Positions 1 to 9,669 of a stretch of DNA of 64,000 bases are shown here, in pieces. Both the position numbers and the translations under genes were made by a program. Location: assembly GCF_013409865.1 (NCBI RefSeq), contig NZ_JACCBM010000001.1, forward strand, positions 682,001-746,000, given 5' to 3'. Position 1 is the stretch's first letter; each line of letters opens with the position of its first letter. The notes beneath the pieces are model-generated. The model was not told where the DNA came from. It ran no database searches and saw nothing but the letters and a program-made list of their open reading frames with translations. Source of the DNA: Herbiconiux flava. Lineage in GTDB: Bacteria; Actinomycetota; Actinomycetes; Actinomycetales; Microbacteriaceae.

Positions 1-681
1 CGCCGCGTCGATGAGGTAGACGACCAGCAGGCTGACCGCCGTGACGAGGGGGCGCGACCAGTCGCGGAAGCCCATGCCGAGGAAGGAGGTGAACCAGTCC
101 AGCGCCGAGGTGCTCACGACGCTGAGGAACGCCGCCGCGAACAGCACGAGCCCGATCACGAGGGAGACGACGAGGTCGCGCGCCTTGAGCAGGAGGTAGG
201 AGCGGGAGTCGCGGGGCATGCCGAAGATGGTGCGCACGGCGATGCGGGAGTAAGTGATCCAGCCGATGGCCGTCCAGATCAGCACGGGCAGGGCGAGCAC
301 GCCGGTGATGGTGAGGAGCGACGTGCTCGAGGTGGCGATCATCGAGAGGTCGGCGGGCGAGATGATGCCCTTCTCGCCGATCAGGCGGGGCACGTAGGTG
401 TTGATCAGGACGACGAGGGCGTCCATCGTCTCGGGCGACTGCACCAGCCAGATGCCGGCGCCCGCGAAGACGAGGTAGACCGCGGCGAACACCGCGAACA
501 GGGCCTGGTAGCTCATGCCCGAGGAGAGCAGGAAGCCGTTGCCCGCGAGGAAGCGGCGCCAGACCCGGGTGGGGAAGAGCGCGAGGGTCTGCTGGGTGAC
601 ACTGGTGACGCGCTCGAGGGGCTGCTCGAAGCGCTGCTCGAGGCGGGTGCGGAGGGTCTCGTCGTCGCCCCGGCCCGCCAT
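1..681 (-). CDS. YihY/BrkB family inner membrane protein (C-terminus beyond window)
   Basis: The first 227 codons of a gene read leftward from ATG at 681; the rest lies outside the window. A charged cytoplasmic N-terminus of about 40 residues (MAGRGDDETLRTRLEQ) is followed by GNGFLLSSGMSYQALFAVFAAVYLVFAG, the hallmark first membrane segment of the YihY/BrkB family, and by three further hydrophobic stretches separated by short charged loops. The family is made of six-helix membrane proteins formerly misnamed ribonuclease BN; the function is not established. It is divergent from xth, with 54 bp between the two starts. Identification rests on the N-terminal motif and hydropathy. Confidence 0.85.
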   Translation of the reverse strand, partial: MAGRGDDETLRTRLEQRFEQPLERVTSVTQQTLALFPTRVWRRFLAGNGFLLSSGMSYQALFAVFAAVYLVFAGAGIWLVQSPETMDALVVLINTYVPRLIGEKGIISPADLSMIATSSTSLLTITGVLALPVLIWTAIGWITYSRIAVRTIFGMPRDSRSYLLLKARDLVVSLVIGLVLFAAAFLSVVSTSALDWFTSFLGMGFRDWSRPLVTAVSLLVVYLIDAA

Positions 682-735
682 GCCGCCAGCCTACGCGCCG
701 CCGGCCTGGTCACCGGCGGGCGGTAGCGTGGAGGC

Positions 736-1590
736 ATGCGTGTTGCGACCTGGAACGTGAACTCGATCCGAGCCCGAGTGGGCCGCGTCGTCGACTGGCT
801 GGTGCGGGAGGACGTCGACGTGCTCGCCATGCAGGAGATCAAGTGCAAGGAGTCGCAGTTCCCGTTCGAGGCCTTCCAGGAGGCGGGCTACGACGTCGTG
901 CTGCACGGCCTGAACCAGTGGAACGGCGTCGCCTTCGCGAGCCGTCTGCCGATGGAGGACGTGGCGAACACCTTCACCGGCATGCCCGGCTTCGGCAAGG
1001 AGCTCGCCGACGGTTCGCTGCCACAGGAGGCGCGGGCGCTCGGCGTGACGGTCGACGGAGTGCGCCTGTGGAGCCTCTACGTGCCCAACGGCCGCGCCCT
1101 CGGCGACCCGCACTACGAGTACAAGCTGACCTGGCTCCGCGAGCTGGCCACGCAGACGGCCGCCTGGATGTCGGCGCACCCGACGCAGCCGCTCGCCCTG
1201 ATGGGCGACTGGAACATCGCGCCCCTCGACAGCGACGTGTGGGACATCGGCGTCTTCGCCGAGTCGACCCACGTCTCCGTGCCCGAGCGCGCCGCCTTCG
1301 CCGAGTTCGAGCGCATCGGCCTCGCCGACGTCGTGCGCCCGCTGGTGCCCACCGGCTACACCTACTGGGACTACAAGCAGCTGCGCTTCCCGCGCAACGA
1401 GGGCATGCGCATCGACTTCGTGATGGGCTCGCAACCGTTCGCCGACCTGGTGACGGATGCGCGGATCGACCGCAACGAGCGGAAGGGCGATGCGCCCTCC
1501 GACCACGTGCCCGTCGTGGTCGACCTCGACCTCGACCTCTCGGCCGAGCTGGCGACCGATGACGACGACCGGCCGATGATCTTCGGCTGA
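736..1590 (+). CDS. xth: Exodeoxyribonuclease III
   Basis: 284-residue member of the exonuclease III/AP endonuclease family, which removes nucleotides 3'-5' from duplex DNA and cuts at abasic sites in base-excision repair. Visible catalytic elements: N7 in TWNVNSIRAR, metal ligand E34 in MQEIK, the tyrosine-containing segment LYVPNGRALGDPHYEYK, the LMGDWNIAP aspartate/asparagine pair, and the C-terminal SDHVPVVVDL with the catalytic Asp-His. The length is close to E. coli XthA (268). The start ATG follows TAGCGT (724-729) by six bases, so the transcript is probably leaderless. The last ~15 residues are an acidic tail (DDDDRP). Confidence 0.95.
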   Translation: MRVATWNVNSIRARVGRVVDWLVREDVDVLAMQEIKCKESQFPFEAFQEAGYDVVLHGLNQWNGVAFASRLPMEDVANTFTGMPGFGKELADGSLPQEARALGVTVDGVRLWSLYVPNGRALGDPHYEYKLTWLRELATQTAAWMSAHPTQPLALMGDWNIAPLDSDVWDIGVFAESTHVSVPERAAFAEFERIGLADVVRPLVPTGYTYWDYKQLRFPRNEGMRIDFVMGSQPFADLVTDARIDRNERKGDAPSDHVPVVVDLDLDLSAELATDDDDRPMIFG

Positions 1591-1612
1591 AATCGCGACA
1601 TAGAGTGAGCCC

Positions 1613-3607
<1,995 letters not shown>

Positions 3608-3688
3608 GGCCGGGTGGGGGTTCCGGATGCTCGGGGGGCGGGCTCGCGCATCCGGAAGCTTTAAGGCACGCCGGGTGTTGAATGGAGC

Positions 3689-4096
3689 ATGTCCACGAAG
3701 ACTCTGACCATTGACAACCACGACGAGACGGTGGCCGACGGCATCGTCCTGATCGACTTCTGGGCCGACTGGTGCGGCCCGTGCAAGCAGTTCGCGCCCG
3801 TCTTCGAGAAGGCGTCCGAGGCGAACGGCGACATCACCTTCGCGAAGGTCGACACGGAAGACCAGCAGCAGCTGGCCGCGAGCTACGGCATCACCTCGAT
3901 CCCGACGCTGGTCGGCTACCGCGACGGCATCCCCATCTTCGCGCAGCCCGGCGCCCTGCCCGGCCAGGTGCTCGACGACGTGATCGCCCAGGTGCGCGCG
4001 CTCGACATGGAGGCCGTGAAGAAGGACTACGCCGAGGCCGTCGCCAAGCAGCAGGCTGGCGAGCAGCCGGTCGGCGAGCAGCCGGTCGGCGAGTAG
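3689..4096 (+). CDS. Thioredoxin
   Basis: 135-residue cytoplasmic thioredoxin. The active site WCGPC is at residues 28-32 within DFWADWCGPCK, and the cis-proline loop reads TSIPTLVGYRDG. It reduces protein disulfides using electrons from thioredoxin reductase, which is not in this window. The C-terminus is extended beyond the typical ~105 residues and ends in a duplicated pentapeptide, GEQPVGEQPVGE, encoded by a 15-bp tandem repeat; that tail is low complexity and probably not catalytic. A strong hairpin terminator follows 17 bp after the stop, so this is likely a single-gene unit. Confidence 0.93.
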   Translation: MSTKTLTIDNHDETVADGIVLIDFWADWCGPCKQFAPVFEKASEANGDITFAKVDTEDQQQLAASYGITSIPTLVGYRDGIPIFAQPGALPGQVLDDVIAQVRALDMEAVKKDYAEAVAKQQAGEQPVGEQPVGE

Positions 4097-4112
4097 CCGC
4101 ACAGCTGGAACG

Positions 4113-4148
4113 ACGAAGGGCCCCTACCTCGCGGTGGGGGCCCTTCGT
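4113..4148 (+). terminator. Rho-independent-type terminator after thioredoxin
   Basis: Inverted repeat with 16-bp arms (4113-4128 and 4133-4148; ACGAAGGGCCCC start) around a 4-nt loop. The single non-Watson-Crick position would be a G-U pair in RNA. It lies between the 3' ends of convergent genes and can serve both directions. The following tract is only weakly T-rich. Confidence 0.85.
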
Positions 4149-4194
4149 GTGTTCAGGGTGCGCGTGGTCCGAGACCGGCGCGGTGCCGTGAGAC

Positions 4195-4770
4195 CTACGC
4201 GGCCTGCTGCTCGGCGTCGACGGCGTCGAGCGACGCGGCGAAGGCGTTGATGAACTCCTCGAGCTGGGCGACGATCTCGGCGTCGTCCTTCGGGTGGGTC
4301 TCGGCGAAGCGCACGACCGAGTTGGGCACCGACAGCGTGGGCTCGACGACCTTGGCGCCGGCGATGCCGAGCGCCTTGCGGGCCTCGTCCTGGGCCCAGA
4401 CGCCGCCGTACTGGCCGAAGGCGGTGCCGATCACGGCGACGGGCTTGCCGACGATGGCGCCGGTGCCGAAGGGGCGCGACGACCAGTCGATGGCGTTCTT
4501 GAGGTTCGCGGGCATGGTGCCGTTGTGCTCGGGGGTGACGACGAGCACGGCGTCGGCGGCGCCGACGGCCTCGCGGAACGCGACGACCGAGGCGGGGAGC
4601 TCGCCCTCGACGTCGATGTCCTCGTTGTAGAGCGGGAGGTCGCGGTGCTGGTCGGAGATGGCCAGGTCGATGCCCTCGGGGGCGAGATCGATGGCGGCTT
4701 CAGCCAGCTGACGATTGGTGGAGGCGGCACGAAGGCTGCCGACGAGGACGAGGACGGACTTCTGGGTCAT
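4195..4770 (-). CDS. NADPH-dependent FMN reductase family flavoprotein
   Basis: 191 residues, flavodoxin-like fold. LVGSLRAASTNRQLAEAA at residues 8-25 is the FMN phosphate-binding loop, and VTPEHNGTMPANLKNAIDW about residue 80 is the family's second flavin loop; AFGQYGGVWAQDEARKAL closes the site. Members reduce FMN, quinones, azo dyes or chromate with NAD(P)H. The start ATG is preceded by the ribosome site AGGAGA at 7 nt. It is divergent from a TetR regulator, with a palindromic operator candidate between them (4822-4841), so the regulator probably controls this gene. The physiological substrate is unknown. Confidence 0.88.
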   Translation of the reverse strand: MTQKSVLVLVGSLRAASTNRQLAEAAIDLAPEGIDLAISDQHRDLPLYNEDIDVEGELPASVVAFREAVGAADAVLVVTPEHNGTMPANLKNAIDWSSRPFGTGAIVGKPVAVIGTAFGQYGGVWAQDEARKALGIAGAKVVEPTLSVPNSVVRFAETHPKDDAEIVAQLEEFINAFAASLDAVDAEQQAA

Positions 4771-4821
4771 GGTGTCTCCTGCGGTGAGTAGGGCGGGCCG
4801 GTGCCCGCGGACAAGTGGTTC

Positions 4822-4841
4822 AACCGGACTCTGGTCCGTTT
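4822..4841. promoter_or_regulatory. Palindromic operator between FMN reductase and TetR gene
   Basis: AACCGGAC-N4-GTCCGTTT: two 8-bp arms with 7 of 8 positions paired, in the divergent intergenic region. It overlaps the expected -35 position of the TetR promoter (-10 TACAGT at 4861-4866, ATG six bases later). Symmetry, arm length and position fit a TetR-family dimer site. A near-identical site lies at 35315-35330 before the nitroreductase gene. Confidence 0.75.
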
Positions 4842-4872
4842 ATTCCCGGATGCCCCGTGCTACAGTCCGGGC

Positions 4873-5481
4873 ATGGATCAGATCGGCGCACCGCCCGGTC
4901 CGCTGACCCCGACGGTGGGGCTCCGTGCACCCGAGCGATCGGATGCGGCCCGCAACCGGGAGCTGCTGCTCACGACGGCCCGCCGGCTGATCGACGGCGA
5001 CGGCATCGAGTCGCTGACGATGGACGGGCTGGCCGCCGCGTGCGGCGTGGGCAAGGGCACGATCTTCCGCCGCTTCGGCTCTCGGGCCGGCCTGTTCCAG
5101 GCGCTGCTCGACGAGTCGGAGAAGCAGTTCCAGGCGGGGTTCCTGAGCGGCCCGCCGCCGCTCGGCCCCGGCGCGCCGCCGATCGAGCGGCTCGTCGCGT
5201 TCGGCCGGGCACAGCTCGCGACGGCGGCCCGCCAGGTGCCGCTGCTGCGTGCCGCCGAGCGGCCGGCGGCCGAGCGCCACGCGGTGCCGGCGCGGCGGCT
5301 GGCCTCGACGCACATCCGCGGGCTGCTCACGCAGGCCGGGGTCGAGGGCGACCTGCCGGCGCTGGCCTTCGATCTGCTCGCGATCCTCGACGCGGTGGTC
5401 TGGCTTCCCGACGGCGACCTCGAGCGCATGCTGCCCCGGCTCGCGGACTCGTGGGAGCACATCGTGCGCCGCCTGGCCTGA
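4873..5481 (+). CDS. TetR/AcrR family transcriptional regulator
   Basis: 202 residues from ATG 4873. The DNA-binding domain spans about residues 18-75 (RNRELLLTTARRLIDGDG, then LTMDGLAAACGVGKGTIFRRFGSRAGLFQALL), the standard TetR helix-turn-helix with the GTIFRRF recognition helix. The C-terminal ~125 residues are the variable ligand-binding/dimer domain. An upstream GTG at 4801 is in frame, but ATG 4873 lies six bases from TACAGT, matching the leaderless promoters seen throughout the window, and keeps the operator outside the gene. It probably represses the divergent FMN reductase and itself. Confidence 0.9.
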   Translation: MDQIGAPPGPLTPTVGLRAPERSDAARNRELLLTTARRLIDGDGIESLTMDGLAAACGVGKGTIFRRFGSRAGLFQALLDESEKQFQAGFLSGPPPLGPGAPPIERLVAFGRAQLATAARQVPLLRAAERPAAERHAVPARRLASTHIRGLLTQAGVEGDLPALAFDLLAILDAVVWLPDGDLERMLPRLADSWEHIVRRLA

Positions 5482-5484
5482 GCT

Positions 5485-5523
5485 CCGCCGCCGCCACCGC
5501 CACCGCCACCGCCACCGCCACCG
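5485..5523. repeat. CCGCCA hexanucleotide microsatellite
   Basis: About five tandem CCGCCA units plus flanking CCG units, starting directly after the TetR stop codon. It is non-coding and purine-biased by strand. The remaining ~110 bp before the next gene hold only the -10-like CAGACT at 5623-5628. Confidence 0.8.
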
Positions 5524-5634
5524 ATTGTCATGCCGCGCCTTTCGCGAGCGCGCCTCCCACTGGCCGGCCGCCCCAGGCAGCGCCGCGGGCAGCCCCCACC
5601 ACCCGCGTCCGCTGCGCGGGTGCAGACTGGCCCC

Positions 5635-6447
5635 ATGGCCTCTACCGCCTCCTCCGCCCCCACCTCGACCCTCGACGGATGGGTGCGCACCCCCTTCACG
5701 GCGGCCGGCGCGACCCACGACTGCTACCAGAAGGGTGCCGGGCCGGGCGTCGTGCTCATCCCCGAGCTCCCCGGCATGACGCCCGAGGTGCTCGGCCTCG
5801 CCCAGCACCTCGTCGACGAGGGGTTCACCGTGGTGGTGCCGTCACCGTTCGGGGTGCCGGAACGCGCATCCTCACCCGGCTACGTGCTGAGCACCGTCGC
5901 GCGGATCTGCGTCAGCGCAGAGTTCCGGGCCTTCGCGGTCGACGCCAAGCGCCCGATCACGGCCTGGCTGCGCGCAGTCGCGGCGGATCTCGCCGGCCGC
6001 ACCCCCGCATCCGGAGTCGGCATGATCGGCATGTGCTTCACCGGCGGCTTCGCCCTCGCCGCGGCGGTCGACGACAGCGTGCTCGCCTCGGTCGTGAGCC
6101 AGCCGGCCGCGCCGTTCCCGCTCGGTCGGGCGCGCCAAGCCGACCCGTCGATGTCTCGAGACGAGCTGGACCGCGTCGCCGAGCGCTCGCGTGAGACCCC
6201 GTTCTGCGCGATCGGCCTGCGCTTCTCGGAGGACCGCAACGCCCCCCGCGCCCGCTTCGACACCCTGAGCGCCGCGCTCGGCGACCGCTTCGAGGTGATC
6301 GAGCTCGACTCCTCACCCGGCAACCCGGGAGGCTTCTCGACGACCGCGCACTCGGTGCTGACGAGTGAGGTGCGCGAGGTCGCCGGGCACCCGGCGCTCG
6401 AGGCCAGGGAGCGCGTGGTGCGCTTCCTGCGCGACCAGCTGACGTAG
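5635..6447 (+). CDS. Dienelactone hydrolase family alpha/beta hydrolase
   Basis: 270 residues from ATG 5635. GVVLIPELPGMTPEVLGLAQHLVDEGFTVVVPSPFG at residues 39-74 is the dienelactone-hydrolase N-terminal beta strand and oxyanion region, and GVGMIGMCFTGGFALAA near residue 125-141 contains a nucleophile elbow G-M-C-F-T-G-G with cysteine as nucleophile, as in bacterial DLH enzymes. The C-terminal HSVLTSE region may supply the catalytic histidine. The family hydrolyses lactones and esters; the substrate here is unknown. The start is six bases after CAGACT. It is probably a monocistronic cytoplasmic enzyme. Confidence 0.82.
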   Translation: MASTASSAPTSTLDGWVRTPFTAAGATHDCYQKGAGPGVVLIPELPGMTPEVLGLAQHLVDEGFTVVVPSPFGVPERASSPGYVLSTVARICVSAEFRAFAVDAKRPITAWLRAVAADLAGRTPASGVGMIGMCFTGGFALAAAVDDSVLASVVSQPAAPFPLGRARQADPSMSRDELDRVAERSRETPFCAIGLRFSEDRNAPRARFDTLSAALGDRFEVIELDSSPGNPGGFSTTAHSVLTSEVREVAGHPALEARERVVRFLRDQLT

Positions 6448-6481
6448 TCGATGCCCGTCGCGGCATGGTGGACTGGGAGGC

Positions 6482-7024
6482 ATGCGCAATCGGGTCGTGT
6501 TCACCACCGGGGTCTCGGGATCGGGCAAGTCGACGATCGGCGTGCTGCTCGCCGACCGGCTCGGCTGGGCCTTCGTCGACGCCGACGACCTGCACCCGGC
6601 GGCGAACGTCGAGAAGATGGCGGCCGGCATCCCGCTCACCGACGACGACCGCTGGCCGTGGCTGCGGGCGGTCGGGGCGGCCGCGGCCTCCCGCATCGAG
6701 CACGCGGATGCGGCCGGCACCGCGGGCGCCTCGGGCGAGTCCGCCGGCGTCGTCGTCGCGTGCTCGGCACTGCGCCGCGTCTACCGCGACGTCCTGCGCG
6801 AGGCCGATCCGGGGGCGGTGTTCGTGCAGCTCGTCGGGTCGGCCGCGCTGATCGGCGACCGGCTGCGCGCCCGGCAGCACCACTTCATGCCCGCGACACT
6901 GCTCGGCTCGCAGCTGGCGACGCTCGAGCCGCTCGGCGCCGACGAGGCGGGCCTCGCAGTCGTGGTCTCGGCGGGGCCGGAGACGGTGGTGGCCGAGATC
7001 ATCTCGGGGCTTGCGCTGACGTAA
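6482..7024 (+). CDS. gntK: Gluconokinase
   Basis: 180-residue P-loop kinase that phosphorylates D-gluconate to 6-phosphogluconate, feeding the pentose phosphate pathway. The Walker A motif GVSGSGKS is at residues 10-17; FVDADDLHPAANVEKMAAGIPLTDDDRWPWL is the highly specific gluconate-binding signature of thermoresistant gluconokinases, and RQHHFMPATLLGSQLATLEPL is the lid/C-terminal signature. The length is typical (~170-180). An Ala/Gly-rich insert (ADAAGTAGASGESAG) sits before the VVACSALRR strand. No gluconate transporter is adjacent. Confidence 0.93.
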   Translation: MRNRVVFTTGVSGSGKSTIGVLLADRLGWAFVDADDLHPAANVEKMAAGIPLTDDDRWPWLRAVGAAAASRIEHADAAGTAGASGESAGVVVACSALRRVYRDVLREADPGAVFVQLVGSAALIGDRLRARQHHFMPATLLGSQLATLEPLGADEAGLAVVVSAGPETVVAEIISGLALT

Positions 7025-7049
7025 CTAAACGAGCATCAGCTCTTTCTGA

Positions 7050-7084
7050 TAGAATCTCAGTATGCAGACAGACGCTCAGCTCAG
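7050..7084 (+). other. Leaderless promoter, probable original ATG and duplicated pentamer of the HNH gene
   Basis: TAGAAT (7050-7055) lies exactly six bases before ATG 7062, the leaderless arrangement used elsewhere in the window. From this ATG the frame differs from the downstream HNH frame. CTCAG is present twice in tandem (7075-7079 and 7080-7084); removing one copy fuses ATG CAG ACA GAC GCT CAG directly to GAG ATC GCC GAC GAT in the HNH frame, extending the protein with a plausible MQTDAQEIADDLRVAL N-terminus. This indicates a 5-bp slippage frameshift. Confidence 0.65.
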
Positions 7085-7132
7085 GAGATCGCCGACGATC
7101 TCCGGGTCGCTCTGGGCGCAGCGATCAGCGGG

Positions 7133-8428
7133 ATGGCGGGTCTCACCGACGAGGCACTGCTCGAGGTCATGGCCGACTTCGAGGCGATCGGGCGGCTGGC
7201 CTCGGCCGGGCAGGTGTACACCGCCGGTGAGGTCGCGCTGCGGTCACGCACCGAGCTCGGCGACGAGGGCCTCAGCCGGTCGCAGAACTTCACCACCCCC
7301 GTCGCGCTCATCGCGAAGGTCACCGGCGCGTCGGCTCGGGCGTGCAAGGCGCGCCTCGAGCTCGGACGCAAACTTCGGGGTGCGGTGCTGCTGGGTGGTG
7401 GCGAAGGGCCGGCACCGTTCCCGGTGGTCGCCCGCGTGCTCGATGAAGGCGTGCTCGGCGTCGAGGCAGCGGCGACGATCGTGAAGCAGTGCACTGTGCT
7501 CGCCGACCGCGGATGCTCACCCGACGTCGTGAGCCTCGCCGAGCAGACCCTCGTCGACCAGACCATCTCGTGCCGGCTCACCGCCGATGAGACGTCCAGA
7601 GCTGCCATTCACCTGCGCGAGGTGCTCGACCCCGACGGTGCCGAACCGCGCGACGAGGTGCTGCAGATGCAGCGGTCGCTCACGATCGTGCTGGCCCCGG
7701 ATGGGATGTACCGGGGGAAGTTCGCGCTCACGCCCGAGCAGGGCGGAGTGTGGTTCTCGAGCATCCAGGCGCTGCAGAGCCCCCGCATCACGGGCCCCCG
7801 GTTCGTCGATGGAGACGAATACGTGACCGCCGATGGCCGCACTCAGGCGCAGAAGAACGCCGACACCGTCACCGAGCTCATCGCCCGCGCCGCCGGAGCC
7901 GAGGACATGCCCCGCATCAACGGAGCCTCCACCGTGAATGTGCACATGACCCTCGACGACCTCCTGGCGGGGCGGGGTGTCGGGTGGATCGACGGCATCG
8001 ACCAGCCCGTGCCTGCCTCCACCGTGGCTCAGCTGCGGTGCTCATCGCCGGTCGCGGCGACCCTTTTCGGCGACAAGGGCGAGGTCCTGTTCCACGGCAA
8101 GACCAAGCGCCTCTTCACGGCGGCGCAGAACCGGGCACTAGCGGCCCGTGACGGCGGCTGCGTCTGGCCCAGCTGCGACCGGCCACCCTCATACTGCGAG
8201 ACACATCATGCAAACGAATGGGTCTCGGACGATCATCCGCCCGGTCGAACCGACATCGACAACGGCGTTCTGCTCTGCCACTTCCACCACTCCCACCTGC
8301 ACAAATCACCATGGAAACTGACCATGCACGACGGGGTGCCCCACCTCATCCCACCCAGATGGGTAGACACGGAACAGACACCGATACCGACCACCCGTCG
8401 ACGCACCATCCAACGACCCGCCGCATAG
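7133..8428 (+). CDS. DUF222 / HNH endonuclease domain protein (13E12-type), 5' end likely frameshifted
   Basis: 431 residues from the first in-frame ATG (7133). The N-terminal two thirds are the alanine-rich DUF222 region; the C-terminus carries an HNH nuclease: QNRALAARDGGCVWPSCDRPP with a C-x4-C pair, CETHHANEW with the catalytic His pair, then DNGVLLCHFHHSHLH with Asn and a C-x2-H zinc ligand. This is the actinobacterial 13E12 repeat family, often multicopy and proposed to be mobile-associated. The reading frame stays open and coding-like upstream to 7079 with no start codon, and an ATG with a leaderless promoter at 7062 is out of frame because of a duplicated pentamer. Translation from 7133 would lack about 22 residues. 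Confidence 0.85.
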   Translation: MAGLTDEALLEVMADFEAIGRLASAGQVYTAGEVALRSRTELGDEGLSRSQNFTTPVALIAKVTGASARACKARLELGRKLRGAVLLGGGEGPAPFPVVARVLDEGVLGVEAAATIVKQCTVLADRGCSPDVVSLAEQTLVDQTISCRLTADETSRAAIHLREVLDPDGAEPRDEVLQMQRSLTIVLAPDGMYRGKFALTPEQGGVWFSSIQALQSPRITGPRFVDGDEYVTADGRTQAQKNADTVTELIARAAGAEDMPRINGASTVNVHMTLDDLLAGRGVGWIDGIDQPVPASTVAQLRCSSPVAATLFGDKGEVLFHGKTKRLFTAAQNRALAARDGGCVWPSCDRPPSYCETHHANEWVSDDHPPGRTDIDNGVLLCHFHHSHLHKSPWKLTMHDGVPHLIPPRWVDTEQTPIPTTRRRTIQRPAA

Positions 8429-8445
8429 CCAGCCACCGCATCCGA

Positions 8446-8503
8446 GGGCAAGCGCGAAGCGCGCGGCAGCACACCCAGCTGCCGCGCGCTCACGCGCTTG
8501 CCC
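8446..8503. terminator. Long hairpin between convergent genes
   Basis: 25-26 bp near-perfect inverted repeat (left arm 8446-8470, right arm 8478-8503) with a single bulge and 7-nt loop, beginning GGGCAAGCGCG. It sits between the HNH gene and the convergent DUF6328 gene, so a bidirectional terminator is the simplest reading. It is much longer than other terminators in the window. Confidence 0.75.
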
Positions 8504-8536
8504 GAGATGGACATGGCTGGGTTGGAAAGAGAACTG

Positions 8537-9034
8537 CTACCGGGATTCGACCGGCAAGCGGCTGCGCGACACCCGCGGCAACACGACCCACAGCGCCAGC
8601 ACGATCACCAGCACCACCGAGCCGATGACGATCCCCGCCGCGCGCCCGAGCACGAAGTCGAAGATCAGCAGCGCCGTGCCCGCGAGCGTGATCGCGACGC
8701 CGATCATCGTGAACTGCAGGATGCGGTCGGTCAGGTGCACGACTCGGTCTTTGGCGCGCATCCGGAACAGGGCGCGGTGCAGGCTCACCGGGGCGAGCCC
8801 GAAGACGGTGGTGAGGATGGAGGCGACGACCAGGCAGAGGTAGACGATGCGCTGGTAGTCGTCGAGGTCCTCGAAGCGGGACTGGAAGGCGGCCGCGAGC
8901 AGGAAACCCGTGAGGATCTGCGTGCCGGTCTGGATGACCCGCAGCTCCTGCAGCATCTCGTTCCAGTTGCGATCGAGGCGCTCGTTCTCGCTCTCGTCGC
9001 GCCCGTCACCCGGGCTCGCGTCGACATCGGTCAT
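8537..9034 (-). CDS. DUF6328 family small membrane protein
   Basis: 165 residues. An acidic N-terminus (MTDVDASPGDGRDESENERL) precedes the conserved segment LQELRVIQTGTQILTGFLLAAAFQSRF, then membrane segments near residues 60-85 and two adjacent ones at 105-155 ending in an arginine-rich tail. This pattern, especially ELRVxQTGxQILxGFLL, is that of the actinobacterial DUF6328 family, whose function is unknown. ATG 9034 is preceded by TAGATA with a six-base gap, a leaderless-type promoter. No functional partner is evident. Confidence 0.78.
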   Translation of the reverse strand: MTDVDASPGDGRDESENERLDRNWNEMLQELRVIQTGTQILTGFLLAAAFQSRFEDLDDYQRIVYLCLVVASILTTVFGLAPVSLHRALFRMRAKDRVVHLTDRILQFTMIGVAITLAGTALLIFDFVLGRAAGIVIGSVVLVIVLALWVVLPRVSRSRLPVESR

Positions 9035-9091
9035 GGAACGTATCTACCACGCTCCGCCGGGGGCGTCATGGGCCACTCGCGCATGACCCCG

Positions 9092-9601
9092 TCAGAGCGC
9101 ACGCCCGACCGGCACCAGTTCGACGTCGCGCAACCGGCCGTCGTCGGCCACCGCGGTCATCATCGTGCAGACGGGCTGCCGCCGCCGGTCGGTCGGCGAG
9201 CCGGGGTTCAGCAGGCGCATCCCGCCGGGCGCGGTGCTGTCCCACGGGATATGGCTGTGCCCGAACACCAGCACGTCCGTCTCGGGGAACGCCTGTTCCA
9301 TCCGCACCTCGCGCCGATCCCGCGAGCCGGTCTCGTGGATCATCGCGAACCGCAGCCCCTCGAGCTCCACCCGCGCGACCTCCGGCAGCCGCGCCCGCAG
9401 TCCCGCCCCGTCGTTGTTCCCCCACACCCCGATCAGCCGCGCGGCGCGCCCCGAGAGCAGGTCGAGGGTCGCCTCGTCGACCCAGTCCCCCGCGTGGAAC
9501 ACCAGGTCGGCCTCGTCGACCGCCCGCCAGACCCGCTCGGGCAGCACCTTGGCGCGCTTGGGCAGATGGGTGTCGGCGAGCAGCAAGAGTCGCGTGGGCA
9601 T
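9092..9601 (-). CDS. YfcE-type metallophosphoesterase
   Basis: 169 residues with the dimetal phosphoesterase motifs in order: LADTHLP (residues 8-14), FHAGDWVD (about 36-43), GVWGNND (about 58-64), and FGHSHIPWD (about 117-125), plus LLNPGSPTDRR. Length and motif spacing match YfcE/MJ0936-like phosphodiesterases that cleave model phosphodiesters; the natural substrate is unknown. The usual GNCD is GNND here, which is common in the family. Cytoplasmic; it ends 57 bp from the 5' end of the DUF6328 gene and points the same way. Confidence 0.88.
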   Translation of the reverse strand: MPTRLLLLADTHLPKRAKVLPERVWRAVDEADLVFHAGDWVDEATLDLLSGRAARLIGVWGNNDGAGLRARLPEVARVELEGLRFAMIHETGSRDRREVRMEQAFPETDVLVFGHSHIPWDSTAPGGMRLLNPGSPTDRRRQPVCTMMTAVADDGRLRDVELVPVGRAL

Positions 9602-9669
9602 GGGTCCATCGTGGCCCGGGTCGGACGCTGCCCGTAGGCTCGGGGGCAGGTTCGACGGCGGGAGGTCGG

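Noticed and set aside
7133..8428. Intact insertion sequence or prophage gene around the HNH protein
   Set aside because: No transposase, terminal inverted repeats, target duplication or phage genes; neighbours are housekeeping genes.
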